A stretch of 64,000 nucleotides of DNA. Origin: Phormidium tenue FACHB-1050. GTDB taxonomy: Bacteria; Cyanobacteriota; Cyanobacteriia; Pseudanabaenales; Pseudanabaenaceae. The notes under the pieces were generated by a model. The model searched no databases, was not told the DNA's origin, and saw only the letters and a program-made list of their open reading frames with translations. The first letter of the stretch is position 1, and the number at the start of each line of letters is the position of its first letter. The DNA is taken from positions 186,001-250,000 of the forward strand of contig NZ_JACJQY010000001.1 in NCBI RefSeq assembly GCF_014696925.1, given 5' to 3'. A program made the translations under genes and the position numbers. This document shows positions 34,475 through 42,553 of this stretch, in pieces.

Positions 34475-34744
34475 CTATAGATCTGTATTTGTTTCACTAT
34501 TGTCTTCCCAAATTTCGATATCAAGGTCATTAAGATAGGCGATCGCAGTTTGAATTTGTGCTTGAGTTCCGTTGAAACGGAGATGGAACCAACCACTACC
34601 AGCATTTACTCCCAAAGTTGCGGAGATGATATTTACTGTTATGCCATACTGTGAAATTAATTGCGAAATAACAGGTTCGCCATGTAAATCTTCAGGGATG
34701 CGAATCTTGACATCTTTAGTTACTGGACGAGTGTCAATAGCCAT
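34475..34744 (-). CDS. NIL-domain protein linked to the sulfate transporter
   Basis: 89-aa protein made of a single NIL (ferredoxin-like, ACT-related) domain: KIRIPEDLHGEPVISQLISQ, YGITVNIISATLGVNAGSGW and TAIAYLNDLDIEIWE. In methionine ABC ATPases this domain binds the transported amino acid for feedback control, so the stand-alone form may be a sulfur-status sensor. I take the ATG at 34744, which has AAGGAGC upstream, not the longer frame that begins inside a palindrome. It follows cysW after a 208-bp gap filled with hairpins. Confidence 0.85.
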   Translation of the reverse strand: MAIDTRPVTKDVKIRIPEDLHGEPVISQLISQYGITVNIISATLGVNAGSGWFHLRFNGTQAQIQTAIAYLNDLDIEIWEDNSETNTDL

Positions 34745-34772
34745 AAAATTAAGCTCCTTATAATCATTGGAT

Positions 34773-34897
34773 GTTTCACTAAGCGGCGGAAATCGCCGCT
34801 TAGTGAAACACAAAATGGCTACGCCATTTTGTGTTTTTAAAACCCTTACTGGGTTTTGTTTCTAATTCACAAAAGTGTAACTACACTTTTGTGAATT
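34773..34897. repeat. four-hairpin composite element, copy A
   Basis: Four stem-loops in a row: 34773-34809 (arms GTTTCACTAAGCGGCG), 34808-34834 (ACACAAAATGG-CTACG-CCATTTTGTGT), 34839-34857 (AAAACCC-TTACT-GGGTTTT) and 34864-34897 (arms AATTCACAAAAGTGTA). The last three recur in the same order, on the opposite strand, at 62118-62210. It fills the gap between cysW and the NIL gene. Confidence 0.8.
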
Positions 34898-34952
34898 GGT
34901 ATTAGCAACGATAATTTGCAAGGATATGTGGCGTGGAAAGTTTACACCATCA

Positions 34953-35834
34953 CTATTCGCGTTCATTCGGATTATGGGTTTTGCGTTCCAAGATTTCCTT
35001 CAGAACTAGAGTAACTACAGCCAATAGCGCGAGTAAAACAGCCGCCGAATAAGCAACTTCATTCTCATAGTTCTTATAGGCTTCTTCAACAAATAGTGGC
35101 AAGCTTTGGGTTTTTGACGCAATATTACCAGATACGACGGAAACAGCACCAAACTCACCCATAGCTCTGGCATTAGTCAAAACTAAGCCGTAGAGCAAAC
35201 CCCATCGGATATTGGGAACAACTACTTTCCAGAAAATCTGCCAGTCATTAGCCCCAAGCGTTCGCGCCGCCTCTTCCTGTTCTGTTCCCATTTCATCTAA
35301 TACAGGAATAACTTCACGGGCAATAAAAGGCATACTCACAAAGATTGTGGCAAGTAACATCCCAGGGAACGCAAACACAATTTTGATGTTATTTGCTTCT
35401 AGAAATGAACCAAACCAACCGATACGACCATAGAGCAAGACAATCATCAAACCTGCAACCACAGGCGAGATCGAGAAGGGTAGATCGATAATGCTCAGTA
35501 GCAAAGCCTTGCCTGGAAATTTATTGCGAGCGATCGCCCAAGCTGCACTCAAACCAAAGATCGTATTTAGGGGTAAAGCAACTACGGCTAAACTTACGGT
35601 TAGTTTAATGGCGGCGAGAAAATCTTCACGCTTGAAAGAGTCTATTAATGGTGTCAATCCTTTAGCAAAGGCTTGGACAAATACATTTGACGCTGGAATT
35701 AACAGCACTAAACCCAGATATAAAAAGGAGATTCCAATGAGGATTTTAGGCGCGATGCTTTTCTTCTCTTTTCTCGGTTGAGATTTAGGTAAATCTTGAG
35801 CAGAGTTACTTGCAGAATTATTCAGATTAACCAT
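34953..35834 (-). CDS. cysW: sulfate/thiosulfate ABC transporter permease
   Basis: Permease of 293 aa with six hydrophobic helices. The EAA loop typical of the CysW subunit is EEAARTLGANDWQIFWKVVVP, followed by ALVLTNARAMGEFGAVSVVSG, matching CysW very well. It pairs with CysT in the membrane. I take the ATG at 35834 (MVNLNN), which overlaps the end of cysT by 8 nt. The ATP-binding subunit is not encoded in the cluster. Confidence 0.92.
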   Translation of the reverse strand: MVNLNNSASNSAQDLPKSQPRKEKKSIAPKILIGISFLYLGLVLLIPASNVFVQAFAKGLTPLIDSFKREDFLAAIKLTVSLAVVALPLNTIFGLSAAWAIARNKFPGKALLLSIIDLPFSISPVVAGLMIVLLYGRIGWFGSFLEANNIKIVFAFPGMLLATIFVSMPFIAREVIPVLDEMGTEQEEAARTLGANDWQIFWKVVVPNIRWGLLYGLVLTNARAMGEFGAVSVVSGNIASKTQSLPLFVEEAYKNYENEVAYSAAVLLALLAVVTLVLKEILERKTHNPNERE

Positions 35835-36690
35835 ATTTTTTGCTCCAAGCTTGTAATAAATTGATGGCAAGGAGACTCACAAAGGAAATGGCTAACATTA
35901 CAACACCAATTACCGTTGCACCTACATAGTCATATTGTTCTAGGCGCTGAAAGATCAAAACTGGGGTAATGAGATCCCTAAAAGGAGTATTAGAGGCAAT
36001 AATTACGGTGGAGCCATATTCACCGACAGCGCGAGAAAAGCCAAGGGCAATACCTGTAAGGATTGAAGGCGTAAGTGGTGGCAAAATCACTTTAATAAAA
36101 GTCTGTATTTGTGTTGCGCCCAATGACCAAGCAGCCTCTTCAATTTCCTTCTCTAAATCCGTAAGTACAGGTTGCACAGTGCGAACAATAAATGGTAAAG
36201 AAATAAATGTCATCGCCACAAAGACACCAATTCGGCTAAAAGCAATTTTGATGCCTAGAGGAGCGAGAAGGGAGCCTAGCCAACCCTTATCACTGTAGAC
36301 CGTAGCAAGAGTTAGACCCGCAACAGCCGTAGGTAAAGCAAAGGGTAAATCAACAACAGCTTCGAGAAAGCGTTTGCCAAAAAAGTTATAACGTACAATT
36401 ACCCATGCGATGAGTGTGCCGAAGATGCCATTAATTGCGGCGGCAGCAAAAGCGGTGACAAAGGTAATTTCGTAGCTAGAGATTGCGAGGGGAGATGTTG
36501 CAGTTTTCCAGAAGCTATCGAAAGGTTCACTCGCAGCTTTGATAAGCATGGCGGTGATTGGCAAAATTAGCAAAAAAGCTAAATATGTAAAAGTGATTAC
36601 CCAAGTCCAAGGAATTTTGGTAATTATTTTCAGAAAAGGATTAGATGATTGCTTTCTGTTGGGTAGTGATGAAGGTGTTGTCGTTGTCAT
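35827..36690 (-). CDS. cysT: sulfate/thiosulfate ABC transporter permease
   Basis: Permease of 287 aa with six hydrophobic helices. Family landmarks are DLPFALPTAVAGLTLATVYS, the EAA loop EEAAWSLGATQIQTFIKVIL-P, and GFSRAVGEYGSTVIIASN. The start is the ATG at 36690 preceded by GAAGAC, not the upstream in-frame codon. It is followed by cysW with an 8-nt overlap and preceded by sbpA. A small hairpin (36715-36734) lies between sbpA and cysT and may lower read-through from the highly expressed binding protein. Confidence 0.93.
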   Translation of the reverse strand: MTTTTPSSLPNRKQSSNPFLKIITKIPWTWVITFTYLAFLLILPITAMLIKAASEPFDSFWKTATSPLAISSYEITFVTAFAAAAINGIFGTLIAWVIVRYNFFGKRFLEAVVDLPFALPTAVAGLTLATVYSDKGWLGSLLAPLGIKIAFSRIGVFVAMTFISLPFIVRTVQPVLTDLEKEIEEAAWSLGATQIQTFIKVILPPLTPSILTGIALGFSRAVGEYGSTVIIASNTPFRDLITPVLIFQRLEQYDYVGATVIGVVMLAISFVSLLAINLLQAWSKKYG

Positions 36691-36714
36691 GTCTTCAAAT
36701 AAAAAACTAAGAAA

Positions 36715-36734
36715 CAAGGGGCTTTAGCCCCTTG
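36715..36734. terminator. hairpin between sbpA and cysT
   Basis: CAAGGGGC-TTTA-GCCCCTTG, an 8-bp GC-rich stem. In transporter operons a hairpin after the binding-protein gene is common and stabilises or attenuates the message. No T run follows in the sense direction, so attenuation or mRNA protection is more likely than full termination. Confidence 0.45.
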
Positions 36735-36757
36735 CAAATCAACAATTTAGATAAATT

Positions 36758-37897
36758 CTAGCGCTTGATTTTGGCTTGAATTTGGTCAAAGGCTGCACCA
36801 TCAGCAAAGAATTTCTTATTGATGGCATCCCAACCACCAAGATCCTTGACGGTTGAAAGATTTTTAACCACAGGATAAAGCTCAACAAATTGCTTTTCCT
36901 TGGCTACAGTTTCATCCACAGGACGGAATCCAACCTTGGCAAATTCAGTTTGAGCTTCAGGAGAATATAAGAACTTCACAAATGCTTCAGCAACTTCCTT
37001 TGTACCATGCTTAGCGACGTTCTTATCAACAACTGCGATCGGATTATCGATAGAGAAGTTAACTTCGGGAATTACATAATTAACCTTAGTTCCTTTTTGC
37101 GAAGCAAGAATGATTTCGTTCTCATAGTTAATCAGCGCATCGCCTTGACCTTGTTTAAAGAAAGCATCAGTAGCTTCTCTAGCATCTTTAGTCAGAATCG
37201 GTACATTGGTATATACCTTAGTTAATGCTTCTAAAGCCTTTTCATCACTACCACCTTTCTTAAAAGCAGCATTCCAGAGGGCAAGGAAGTTCCATCGAGC
37301 TACACCTGATGTTTTAGGATCAGCTGTAATTAAGCTTACTCCTTCCTTTTCCAAATCAGACCAATCTTTAATATTTTTGGGATTGCCATCACGAGTAACA
37401 ATCACAGGAACAGACTTAGAGACGATCCCCTCATTGGGGTATTCCTGTTCCCAGCCTTTGTCAATTAGTCCAGCTTTTTCAATTTTAGTAGTATCAGCCG
37501 CCAGCGCCAGATGCACAATATCAGCCTCAAGTCCATCAATGACTGCACGAGTTTGAGAGCCTGAACCACCATAACTTTGCTTAAATGTTACTTTTTGATT
37601 TTGTTCCTTTTGCCATTTCTCGACAAATTTAGGAATAATTACTTCGTGAGCTTGTTTAGTAACAGCAAAGGATACAAGCGTGAGTTCAACATCCTTTTTA
37701 GATGCGTCGGGACTACCTGAGTTAGGATTAGTGGTGGCGGTGCAGGCTGCCATAGTGACGCTGATGAGTGCGCCTGCCAGAAAGAAGGAAACAAACTTAC
37801 GTGCAAACTGACTGCTAAATGTATTGCTGACTAGACTAGCGATCGCTTTAATTGCCGATTTGGATTTACCCAAAGGCTGCTGATACCTTGAACTCAT
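36758..37897 (-). CDS. sbpA: sulfate-binding lipoprotein
   Basis: Periplasmic sulfate-binding protein of 379 aa. The N-terminal 51 residues hold a long basic stretch and a signal helix ending in the lipobox VTMAAC (Cys52), so it is membrane-anchored. Ligand-site segments are clear: LTLVSFAVTKQAHEVIIPKF, KQSYGGSGSQTRAVIDGLEA, ADPKTSGVARWNFLALW and GDALINYENEIILA. The signal region is longer than usual, but GGAG before the ATG supports this start. First gene of sbpA-cysT-cysW-NIL. A symmetrical element upstream is listed separately. Confidence 0.94.
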   Translation of the reverse strand: MSSRYQQPLGKSKSAIKAIASLVSNTFSSQFARKFVSFFLAGALISVTMAACTATTNPNSGSPDASKKDVELTLVSFAVTKQAHEVIIPKFVEKWQKEQNQKVTFKQSYGGSGSQTRAVIDGLEADIVHLALAADTTKIEKAGLIDKGWEQEYPNEGIVSKSVPVIVTRDGNPKNIKDWSDLEKEGVSLITADPKTSGVARWNFLALWNAAFKKGGSDEKALEALTKVYTNVPILTKDAREATDAFFKQGQGDALINYENEIILASQKGTKVNYVIPEVNFSIDNPIAVVDKNVAKHGTKEVAEAFVKFLYSPEAQTEFAKVGFRPVDETVAKEKQFVELYPVVKNLSTVKDLGGWDAINKKFFADGAAFDQIQAKIKR

Positions 37898-37984
37898 GTG
37901 CTTGGATCTCCAGATTTAATCTACGTTATCTTGGTGGGATTACCGTACTTAAAATACCATACACCACTTTTGAGATAATGTACA

Positions 37985-38028
37985 AATAAAATCTACGGTT
38001 TATCTATTGGGTATTTGTAGATTTTATT
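37985..38028. promoter_or_regulatory. inverted repeat upstream of sbpA
   Basis: Two perfect 12-bp arms, AATAAAATCTAC and GTAGATTTTATT, separated by 20 bp, centred about 110 bp upstream of the sbpA start. The spacing and AT-rich arms fit a regulator site (a CysR- or NtcA-like activator is the natural suspect for a sulfate operon), but neither consensus is clearly present. It could also be a stem-loop in the leader. Confidence 0.45.
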
Positions 38029-38057
38029 TATAGCTATTGCCAGTCTTGTTGGGACAT

Positions 38058-38112
38058 AAAACCCAAATAGTGTGGGGCGGCGCGAAGCGCCGCCCCACAC
38101 TATTTGGGTTTT
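38058..38112. repeat. long palindrome with aaaaccc...gggtttt ends
   Basis: Arms AAAACCCAAATAGTGTGGGG and complement around a GGCGGCGCGAAGCGCCGCC centre. Flanks GGGACAT on the left and GATTTGTCC on the right are shared with the 19.66-kb element. It is one of three palindromic features in the 443-bp gap between sbpA and argB. Confidence 0.8.
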
Positions 38113-38164
38113 GATTTGTCCTGATACAGGTGGCTATAGCTACAGTTGATGGTCTTTAAATCAT

Positions 38165-38215
38165 TTTTCCAAGATAGGGGTGCGCGGCTTCGCTGCCCAA
38201 CCCTATCTTGGAAAA
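38165..38215. repeat. long palindrome in sbpA-argB gap
   Basis: Arms TTTTCCAAGATAGGG and CCCTATCTTGGAAAA (15 bp, perfect) around an imperfect GC-rich core (GTGCGCGGCTTCGCTGCCCAA). It has the same general build as the other palindromes here but different arm sequence. The argB promoter should lie between it and 38340. Confidence 0.75.
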
Positions 38216-38340
38216 GGAAATAGGACAGCTAATCGTAAAAGTCATCAAATATTAATATGCAACCTAAATCGCTTATCTATTGGTGTATTTGAGGTTGTAA
38301 GGTTTATAAAAGTATTTTTTTAGAGTAGTCGAGGCGTTAA

Positions 38341-39210
38341 ATGCTAACAGACAGCGATCGCGTTCAGGTTCTAAGTGAAGCTCTGCCTTACATGCAGCAA
38401 TTTTCAGGGCGTACCATTGTTGTCAAATACGGGGGGGCAGCAATGAAGGAAGAAAACCTGCGACAGGACGTGATCCGCGATGTCGTTACCATGTCATTTA
38501 TGGGACTGCGCCCCGTGTTAGTCCATGGGGGGGGACCAGAAATTAATACATGGCTCACCAAGCTCAACATTGAGCCACAGTTTATCAATGGCTTACGAGT
38601 CACCGATGCCGCCACCATGGAAGTTGTAGAAATGGTACTAGTGGGACGAGTCAATAAGCAGATTGTAGAAATGATTAATCTGGCGGGTGGCTCTGGAGTC
38701 GGTTTATGCGGTAAAGATGGCAACCTCATCCGCGCCCGTCCTCAAGGCAATGATGCGATCGGTTTTGTAGGAGAAGTTAGCGGTATTAATATTGGCTTGC
38801 TCTCTACCTTGCTAGAAGCAGGACATATCCCCGTTGTGTCCAGCGTGGCAACCGATGAAACAGGGCAGTCCTACAACATTAATGCAGATACGGTTGCTGG
38901 TGAACTTGCCGCCGCCTTGGGCGCTGAGAAATTAATCTTGCTAACGGACATTGCAGGGATTTTGCATAACTATAAAGATCCCAGCACTCTCTATCGTAGT
39001 TTGACAATTCAGAAAGCTAGAGAACTGATGAATCAAAATGTCGTCAGTGGGGGCATGATTCCTAAAGTCCAGTGTTGTGTACGATCGCTGGCTCAAGGTG
39101 TAAAAGCAGCCCACATTGTAGATGGACGAGTCCCCCATTCTCTGCTGCTCGAAATTTTCACAAATAGTGGTGTAGGGTCAATGATTGTAGCCTCAGAAAC
39201 AGCCTTTTAG
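38341..39210 (+). CDS. argB: acetylglutamate kinase
   Basis: Second step of arginine synthesis: phosphorylates N-acetylglutamate with ATP, in cyanobacteria under control of the PII signal protein. 289 aa, the usual length. Motifs of the amino-acid-kinase fold are [75 protein letters not shown] and [20 protein letters not shown]. The N-terminal extension before the kinase core ([16 protein letters not shown]) is the type found in arginine-inhibited hexameric enzymes. It stands at the head of a plus-strand group. Confidence 0.97.
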   Translation: MLTDSDRVQVLSEALPYMQQFSGRTIVVKYGGAAMKEENLRQDVIRDVVTMSFMGLRPVLVHGGGPEINTWLTKLNIEPQFINGLRVTDAATMEVVEMVLVGRVNKQIVEMINLAGGSGVGLCGKDGNLIRARPQGNDAIGFVGEVSGINIGLLSTLLEAGHIPVVSSVATDETGQSYNINADTVAGELAAALGAEKLILLTDIAGILHNYKDPSTLYRSLTIQKARELMNQNVVSGGMIPKVQCCVRSLAQGVKAAHIVDGRVPHSLLLEIFTNSGVGSMIVASETAF

Positions 39211-39212
39211 TA

Positions 39213-39238
39213 AATAGGGCGTGCTTTGTCCGCCCTAT
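39213..39238. terminator. hairpin after argB
   Basis: Stem ATAGGGCG with loop TGCTTTGTC and CGCCCTAT, directly after the argB stop and 15 nt before the next start. It is probably an attenuating or 3'-stabilising structure for the argB message. Confidence 0.55.
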
Positions 39239-39253
39239 CATTTGTATGAAATT

Positions 39254-39874
39254 ATGGCAGATACTGATGATGCGGAAAATCAAAGAATTGCGGCGGAGCA
39301 ATCACCAAACACTTCTGATCCGTCAAAATTTGATGCGAAAAACCCCAACACCTTAAAGAGTCTCAGCTCACCTAGATTCGGGAAATCCAAGTTTAGTTTA
39401 CCTAAACTTAAATTTCCCAAATTTAAGTTACCCAAGCCAGAAGTATCTTTCAAAAAAATAAATTTTCTATGGATGTGGCTAGTCATCATTTTGATCAGTT
39501 ACATGTGCATGGGCTATTTCCTATCCATACTGCTAACGATCCCAGCCCGCCGAGATCTGGCGATCGCAGGTTTTGTGATTATTTCATTACTGCCACTCCT
39601 GAGCGCCTTTGCAGACTATGCGCTGATGAAATGGAGCTATTTAATCAGTGGTTTTTTGATTGTTGGGGGTTTAGTTTTTTTAGTAAGGTTGAAATTTTAT
39701 CTCTTAGTTGTAGCAATCGTGGCATGGGTCGGATTAACGGCGATCGCTTTTGTTGGTGATTTCCTAACTAAAAAGCGCAAATTATGGATGGCGATTGCTA
39801 TATTGACTGCCCCTTGTTTAATCGGTTTAGGAATTGGTCATCAAATGTGGCGGCTAGCTGCATCATGGAGTTAA
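39254..39874 (+). CDS. membrane protein with basic Lys-Pro-Phe repeat region
   Basis: 206 aa. Residues about 1-70 are hydrophilic. Within them is a basic repeated stretch, FSLPKLKFPKFKLPKPEV, with a K-F/L-P-K period. The remaining part has about five hydrophobic helices (about 75-98, 103-122, 127-145, 146-165 and 178-195). The N-terminus is likely cytoplasmic, and the repeat might bind membrane phosphate groups or nucleic acid. I start at ATG 39254 (MADTDD), since the upstream in-frame codon lies inside the argB hairpin region. No family recognised. Confidence 0.65.
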   Translation: MADTDDAENQRIAAEQSPNTSDPSKFDAKNPNTLKSLSSPRFGKSKFSLPKLKFPKFKLPKPEVSFKKINFLWMWLVIILISYMCMGYFLSILLTIPARRDLAIAGFVIISLLPLLSAFADYALMKWSYLISGFLIVGGLVFLVRLKFYLLVVAIVAWVGLTAIAFVGDFLTKKRKLWMAIAILTAPCLIGLGIGHQMWRLAASWS

Positions 39875-39954
39875 ATTTGTATTACTTTTTCAGGATTTTC
39901 CACTTATTTACAAGAGAATTAAAGATGATGCGCTAATGCGATGAGAGAAACTGT

Positions 39955-40374
39955 ATGCAAAGATTTGAATGGTCTGATTCCTTGAGTACTGGTGTGCCAA
40001 TGATCGACAGCCAGCATCGTGAACTAATTGCGGCGACTAACGAAATTGGGGAAGCACTCGAAAAAGGCAATGGTACAAATGCTATTAAGAAATTGCTGGT
40101 ATTTCTCAAGTTTTACGCGGAATGGCACTTTGGTAACGAAGAAACCTGTGCAGCAAAACATAATTGCCCGATGGCTGGAGTCAATCAAGAAGCCCACAAG
40201 AAATTTATTGAGACCTTTGGCAAGCTCCATGATCAATATCGTCAGAGCGATGCAAGTGAAGAGATTGCGCTCAAAATTTATAATGAACTATGCGAATGGT
40301 TGGTCAGCCATATTTTAAAGATTGATACTCAGATTGGTGCTTGTATCAAAGAAAGCCTAGCTCAATCAGCTTAA
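39955..40374 (+). CDS. bacteriohemerythrin
   Basis: 139-aa four-helix bundle binding a di-iron centre that holds O2. All ligand positions are seen: WSDSLSTGVPMIDSQHRELI (first His), EWHFGNEETCAAKH (H-x3-E and next His), GVNQEAHKKFIETF (H) and LCEWLVSHILKIDTQIG (H-x4-D). Single-domain form, no fused sensor part. In bacteria such proteins deliver or buffer oxygen or detect NO. A strong bidirectional hairpin separates it from convergent rpmF. Confidence 0.95.
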   Translation: MQRFEWSDSLSTGVPMIDSQHRELIAATNEIGEALEKGNGTNAIKKLLVFLKFYAEWHFGNEETCAAKHNCPMAGVNQEAHKKFIETFGKLHDQYRQSDASEEIALKIYNELCEWLVSHILKIDTQIGACIKESLAQSA

Positions 40375-40384
40375 ACAAACCATC

Positions 40385-40413
40385 AAAAAAGGCGAGCTTA
40401 GCTCGCCTTTTTT
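40385..40413. terminator. bidirectional intrinsic terminator
   Basis: AAAAAA-GGCGAGC-TTA-GCTCGCC-TTTTTT: a perfect 7-bp GC-rich stem with an A run on one side and a T run on the other, between the convergent hemerythrin and rpmF genes. It should stop transcription from both sides. Confidence 0.9.
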
Positions 40414-40420
40414 ATTAAGA

Positions 40421-40597
40421 TTACTCTTCGGTCTCAGCCTCTTCAGCCATTGGATAGACAAAACCATCATTTTTGCCTGAGAGGATGGACTTACCTAAGG
40501 AAATAGCTCTTTGAGCATGAACTGCGGCTTTCCGCTTCCATACAGCTTTACGGCTATCTCGCTTAGATTTAGAAGTTTTCTTCTTGGGTACTGCCAT
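40421..40597 (-). CDS. rpmF: 50S ribosomal protein L32
   Basis: Small ribosomal protein of 58 aa. The minus strand reads [20 protein letters not shown] then [20 protein letters not shown] and an acidic tail ending AEEAETEE, the cyanobacterial/plastid L32 form without the zinc-binding cysteines of some bacterial L32 proteins. Stop at 40421-40423 and ATG at 40595-40597. A long palindrome region lies upstream of it. Confidence 0.95.
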   Translation of the reverse strand: MAVPKKKTSKSKRDSRKAVWKRKAAVHAQRAISLGKSILSGKNDGFVYPMAEEAETEE

Positions 40598-40697
40598 GAC
40601 GTGATCCCTATATTAAATACGATAATTTTCTAATTAGAAAAATTTTGACAACCTTCCTATTATATGCGAAATCATGGATATTGAGATCGCAATTTTT

Positions 40698-40842
40698 AGC
40701 TAAACCGACAATTCCCATTATGAAACCAATTTTGGTGTTGCCAGCGCCGAAGGCACTGGCAACACCAAAATTGGTTTTTTGAATGCCAGCCTTTGGTTGG
40801 CTTTCTAAAAACCAATTTTTATAATGAGAATTGTTGTAGCTA
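40698..40842. repeat. nested inverted repeat, MITE-like
   Basis: Outer imperfect inverted ends TAGCTAAACCGACAATTCCC (40698-) and AATGAGAATTGTTGTAGCTA (-40842) enclose a perfect inner palindrome (40723-40777, arms AAACCAATTTTGGTGTTGCC and complement). About 145 bp in all, with no coding potential. It lies in the 335-bp gap between rpmF and the SagB-like gene. Confidence 0.65.
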
Positions 40843-40847
40843 AACCA

Positions 40848-40885
40848 ATAAAGTAAGGGCAATTCATGAATTGCCCTTACTTTAT
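40848..40885. repeat. perfect 38-bp palindrome
   Basis: Arms ATAAAGTAAGGGCAATTCA and complement with no loop, continuing as a near-match outward (TAAACC/GGTTTA). A self-complementary sequence of this length would form a cruciform or a very stable hairpin in RNA. It lies 47 bp upstream of the SagB-like gene start and may affect its expression. Confidence 0.7.
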
Positions 40886-40932
40886 CGGTTTAAGATTAAT
40901 TTAGCCGCCTATTTCCGTCACGTTGCAAAACT

Positions 40933-42546
40933 ATGCCCGAAGCCAGACTTTCCTTCGCCGAACATTATCATGAACGTACTAAGTATGCGCCTGCCACCCT
41001 AGCCAGCAAAAGTCAAGGATTAGACTGGAGTACCCAACCATCACCTTATAAAGATTATAAAATTGGCACAGTTTATGATCTCAAACCCTATCTCACTGAA
41101 GAAATTCAGTCGGATCGCGATGGATTATTGGCAAGTCGTTGGCGGCGATTATCACGATTACTATTTTGCAGCTATGGATTGACCGCAAGAGTACCGACCG
41201 TAACGGGTGAGGCTTTTTATCTGAGGGCGGCTCCCTCGGCAGGTGGGTTATATCCTGCGGAGTTGTATCTGATCTCAGCAGGGACACCACTGTTATCCGC
41301 AGGAATCTATAACTATCAAGTTCGCACCCATAGTTTGATTCATTTTTGGCAAGACAATCATGTTTGGGCTGGTTTGCAACAAGCTTGTTTTAGTCATCCC
41401 GCTTTGCAAAACACCCGTATGGCGATCGCAATCACAGCCGTATTTCATCGATCAGCTTGGCGCTATCAAGATCGCGCTTATCGCCGTATTTTTCTAGATA
41501 CGGGACATTTGTTAGGAAATATTGAGTTAGCAAGTTCCATTGAGGACTATCAAGCCTCACTAATTGGCGGCTTTGCCGATGAGTCTGTCAATGAACTGCT
41601 GTTTTTAGACAAAGAGATCGAAGGGGCGATCGCGATCGTGCCAATTCTTGATTTGCAAGACGAGGAGCGCATTGGTCGAGGTCAGGAATCCAGAGAACCA
41701 ATGCAGCGATCGTTAGATATTTCTAGGGGAGTAATGACAGCCCTACCTTCAGGAACTGTGCATAGTTACCCCAAACTCCCCGATGGTCAGCTTTTGGAAT
41801 ATCTACACCAATCCACCAAAATTACTGAAAAGCCAAATAAGCAAAAACTTTGGGAACAGTTGGATGTCAAAAAATCAGATCAAACCGAAAACAATTCTGA
41901 ACCAGATCTTGATAAGTACAACTTCCCCTTCTGTACAAAAGTCAGCACTACCACTGAAAGCATTCATTGGGGTGATGATTTGGAAATGCTGGAAAATACG
42001 ATCTTGCAACGGCGATCGACCCGTGAATATAGTGGAGCAAATTTAGAACTAGCTGAACTCAAAGCAATTCTTGATTTTACTTATCAGCCCCAACACTATA
42101 CCGATCAAGGTATTGATGGTAATCCCGATTATTTCGATCTCAGCTTAATCGAAACCTTTGTAGCAGTAACAGGGGTGGTGGGATTGGAAGAAGGTTGTTA
42201 TTACTACGCACCCAAATCACAGGAATTACGTCAAATTCGTTTTAAGAACTTCCGTGATGAATTACATTATCTCTGCCTCGGTCAAGAACTCGGTCGCGAT
42301 GCAGGAGCCGTAATTTTCCATACCGCTGACCTCCAAAAAGCTGTTGAGAAATATGGCGATCGCGTTTATCGTTATTTACATATGGACGCTGGACATTTAG
42401 GACAAAGGTTAAATCTCGCTGCGATCGGTTTAGGTGTGGGCGTGAGTGGCATCGCAGGATTCTTTGATGATCTCGTCAATGAAGTACTTGGTATTCCCAG
42501 TGATGAAGCAGTTTTATACATTACGACTTTAGGTAGAGCTCGTTAG
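40933..42546 (+). CDS. SagB/ThcOx-family double nitroreductase-like protein
   Basis: 537 aa made of two nitroreductase-fold halves. The first (about 60-240) has RWRRLSRLLFCSYGLTARVP and RAAPSAGGLYPAELYLIS, the FMN-binding SxGxxxP region. The second (about 350-537) has ILQRRSTREYSGANLELAEL, LSLIETFVAVTGVVGLEEGC-YYY and MDAGHLGQRLNLAAIGLGVG. SagB-type enzymes oxidise azoline rings in peptide toxins, but many stand-alone cyanobacterial members exist and no precursor peptide or YcaO gene is in view here. Flavin reductase or oxidase activity is all I infer. It is 7 nt upstream of the Wzy-like gene. Confidence 0.85.
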   Translation: MPEARLSFAEHYHERTKYAPATLASKSQGLDWSTQPSPYKDYKIGTVYDLKPYLTEEIQSDRDGLLASRWRRLSRLLFCSYGLTARVPTVTGEAFYLRAAPSAGGLYPAELYLISAGTPLLSAGIYNYQVRTHSLIHFWQDNHVWAGLQQACFSHPALQNTRMAIAITAVFHRSAWRYQDRAYRRIFLDTGHLLGNIELASSIEDYQASLIGGFADESVNELLFLDKEIEGAIAIVPILDLQDEERIGRGQESREPMQRSLDISRGVMTALPSGTVHSYPKLPDGQLLEYLHQSTKITEKPNKQKLWEQLDVKKSDQTENNSEPDLDKYNFPFCTKVSTTTESIHWGDDLEMLENTILQRRSTREYSGANLELAELKAILDFTYQPQHYTDQGIDGNPDYFDLSLIETFVAVTGVVGLEEGCYYYAPKSQELRQIRFKNFRDELHYLCLGQELGRDAGAVIFHTADLQKAVEKYGDRVYRYLHMDAGHLGQRLNLAAIGLGVGVSGIAGFFDDLVNEVLGIPSDEAVLYITTLGRAR

Positions 42547-42553
42547 CTCAGCG

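Noticed and set aside
34745-34813. Longer start for the NIL-domain gene
   Set aside because: The extension is translated from a palindrome and has no likeness to NIL proteins, while the ATG at 34744 has a good ribosome site.
40933-42546. SagB-like gene as part of an azoline peptide (RiPP) cluster
   Set aside because: No YcaO cyclodehydratase, precursor peptide or peptidase is encoded nearby. Many cyanobacteria have stand-alone members.
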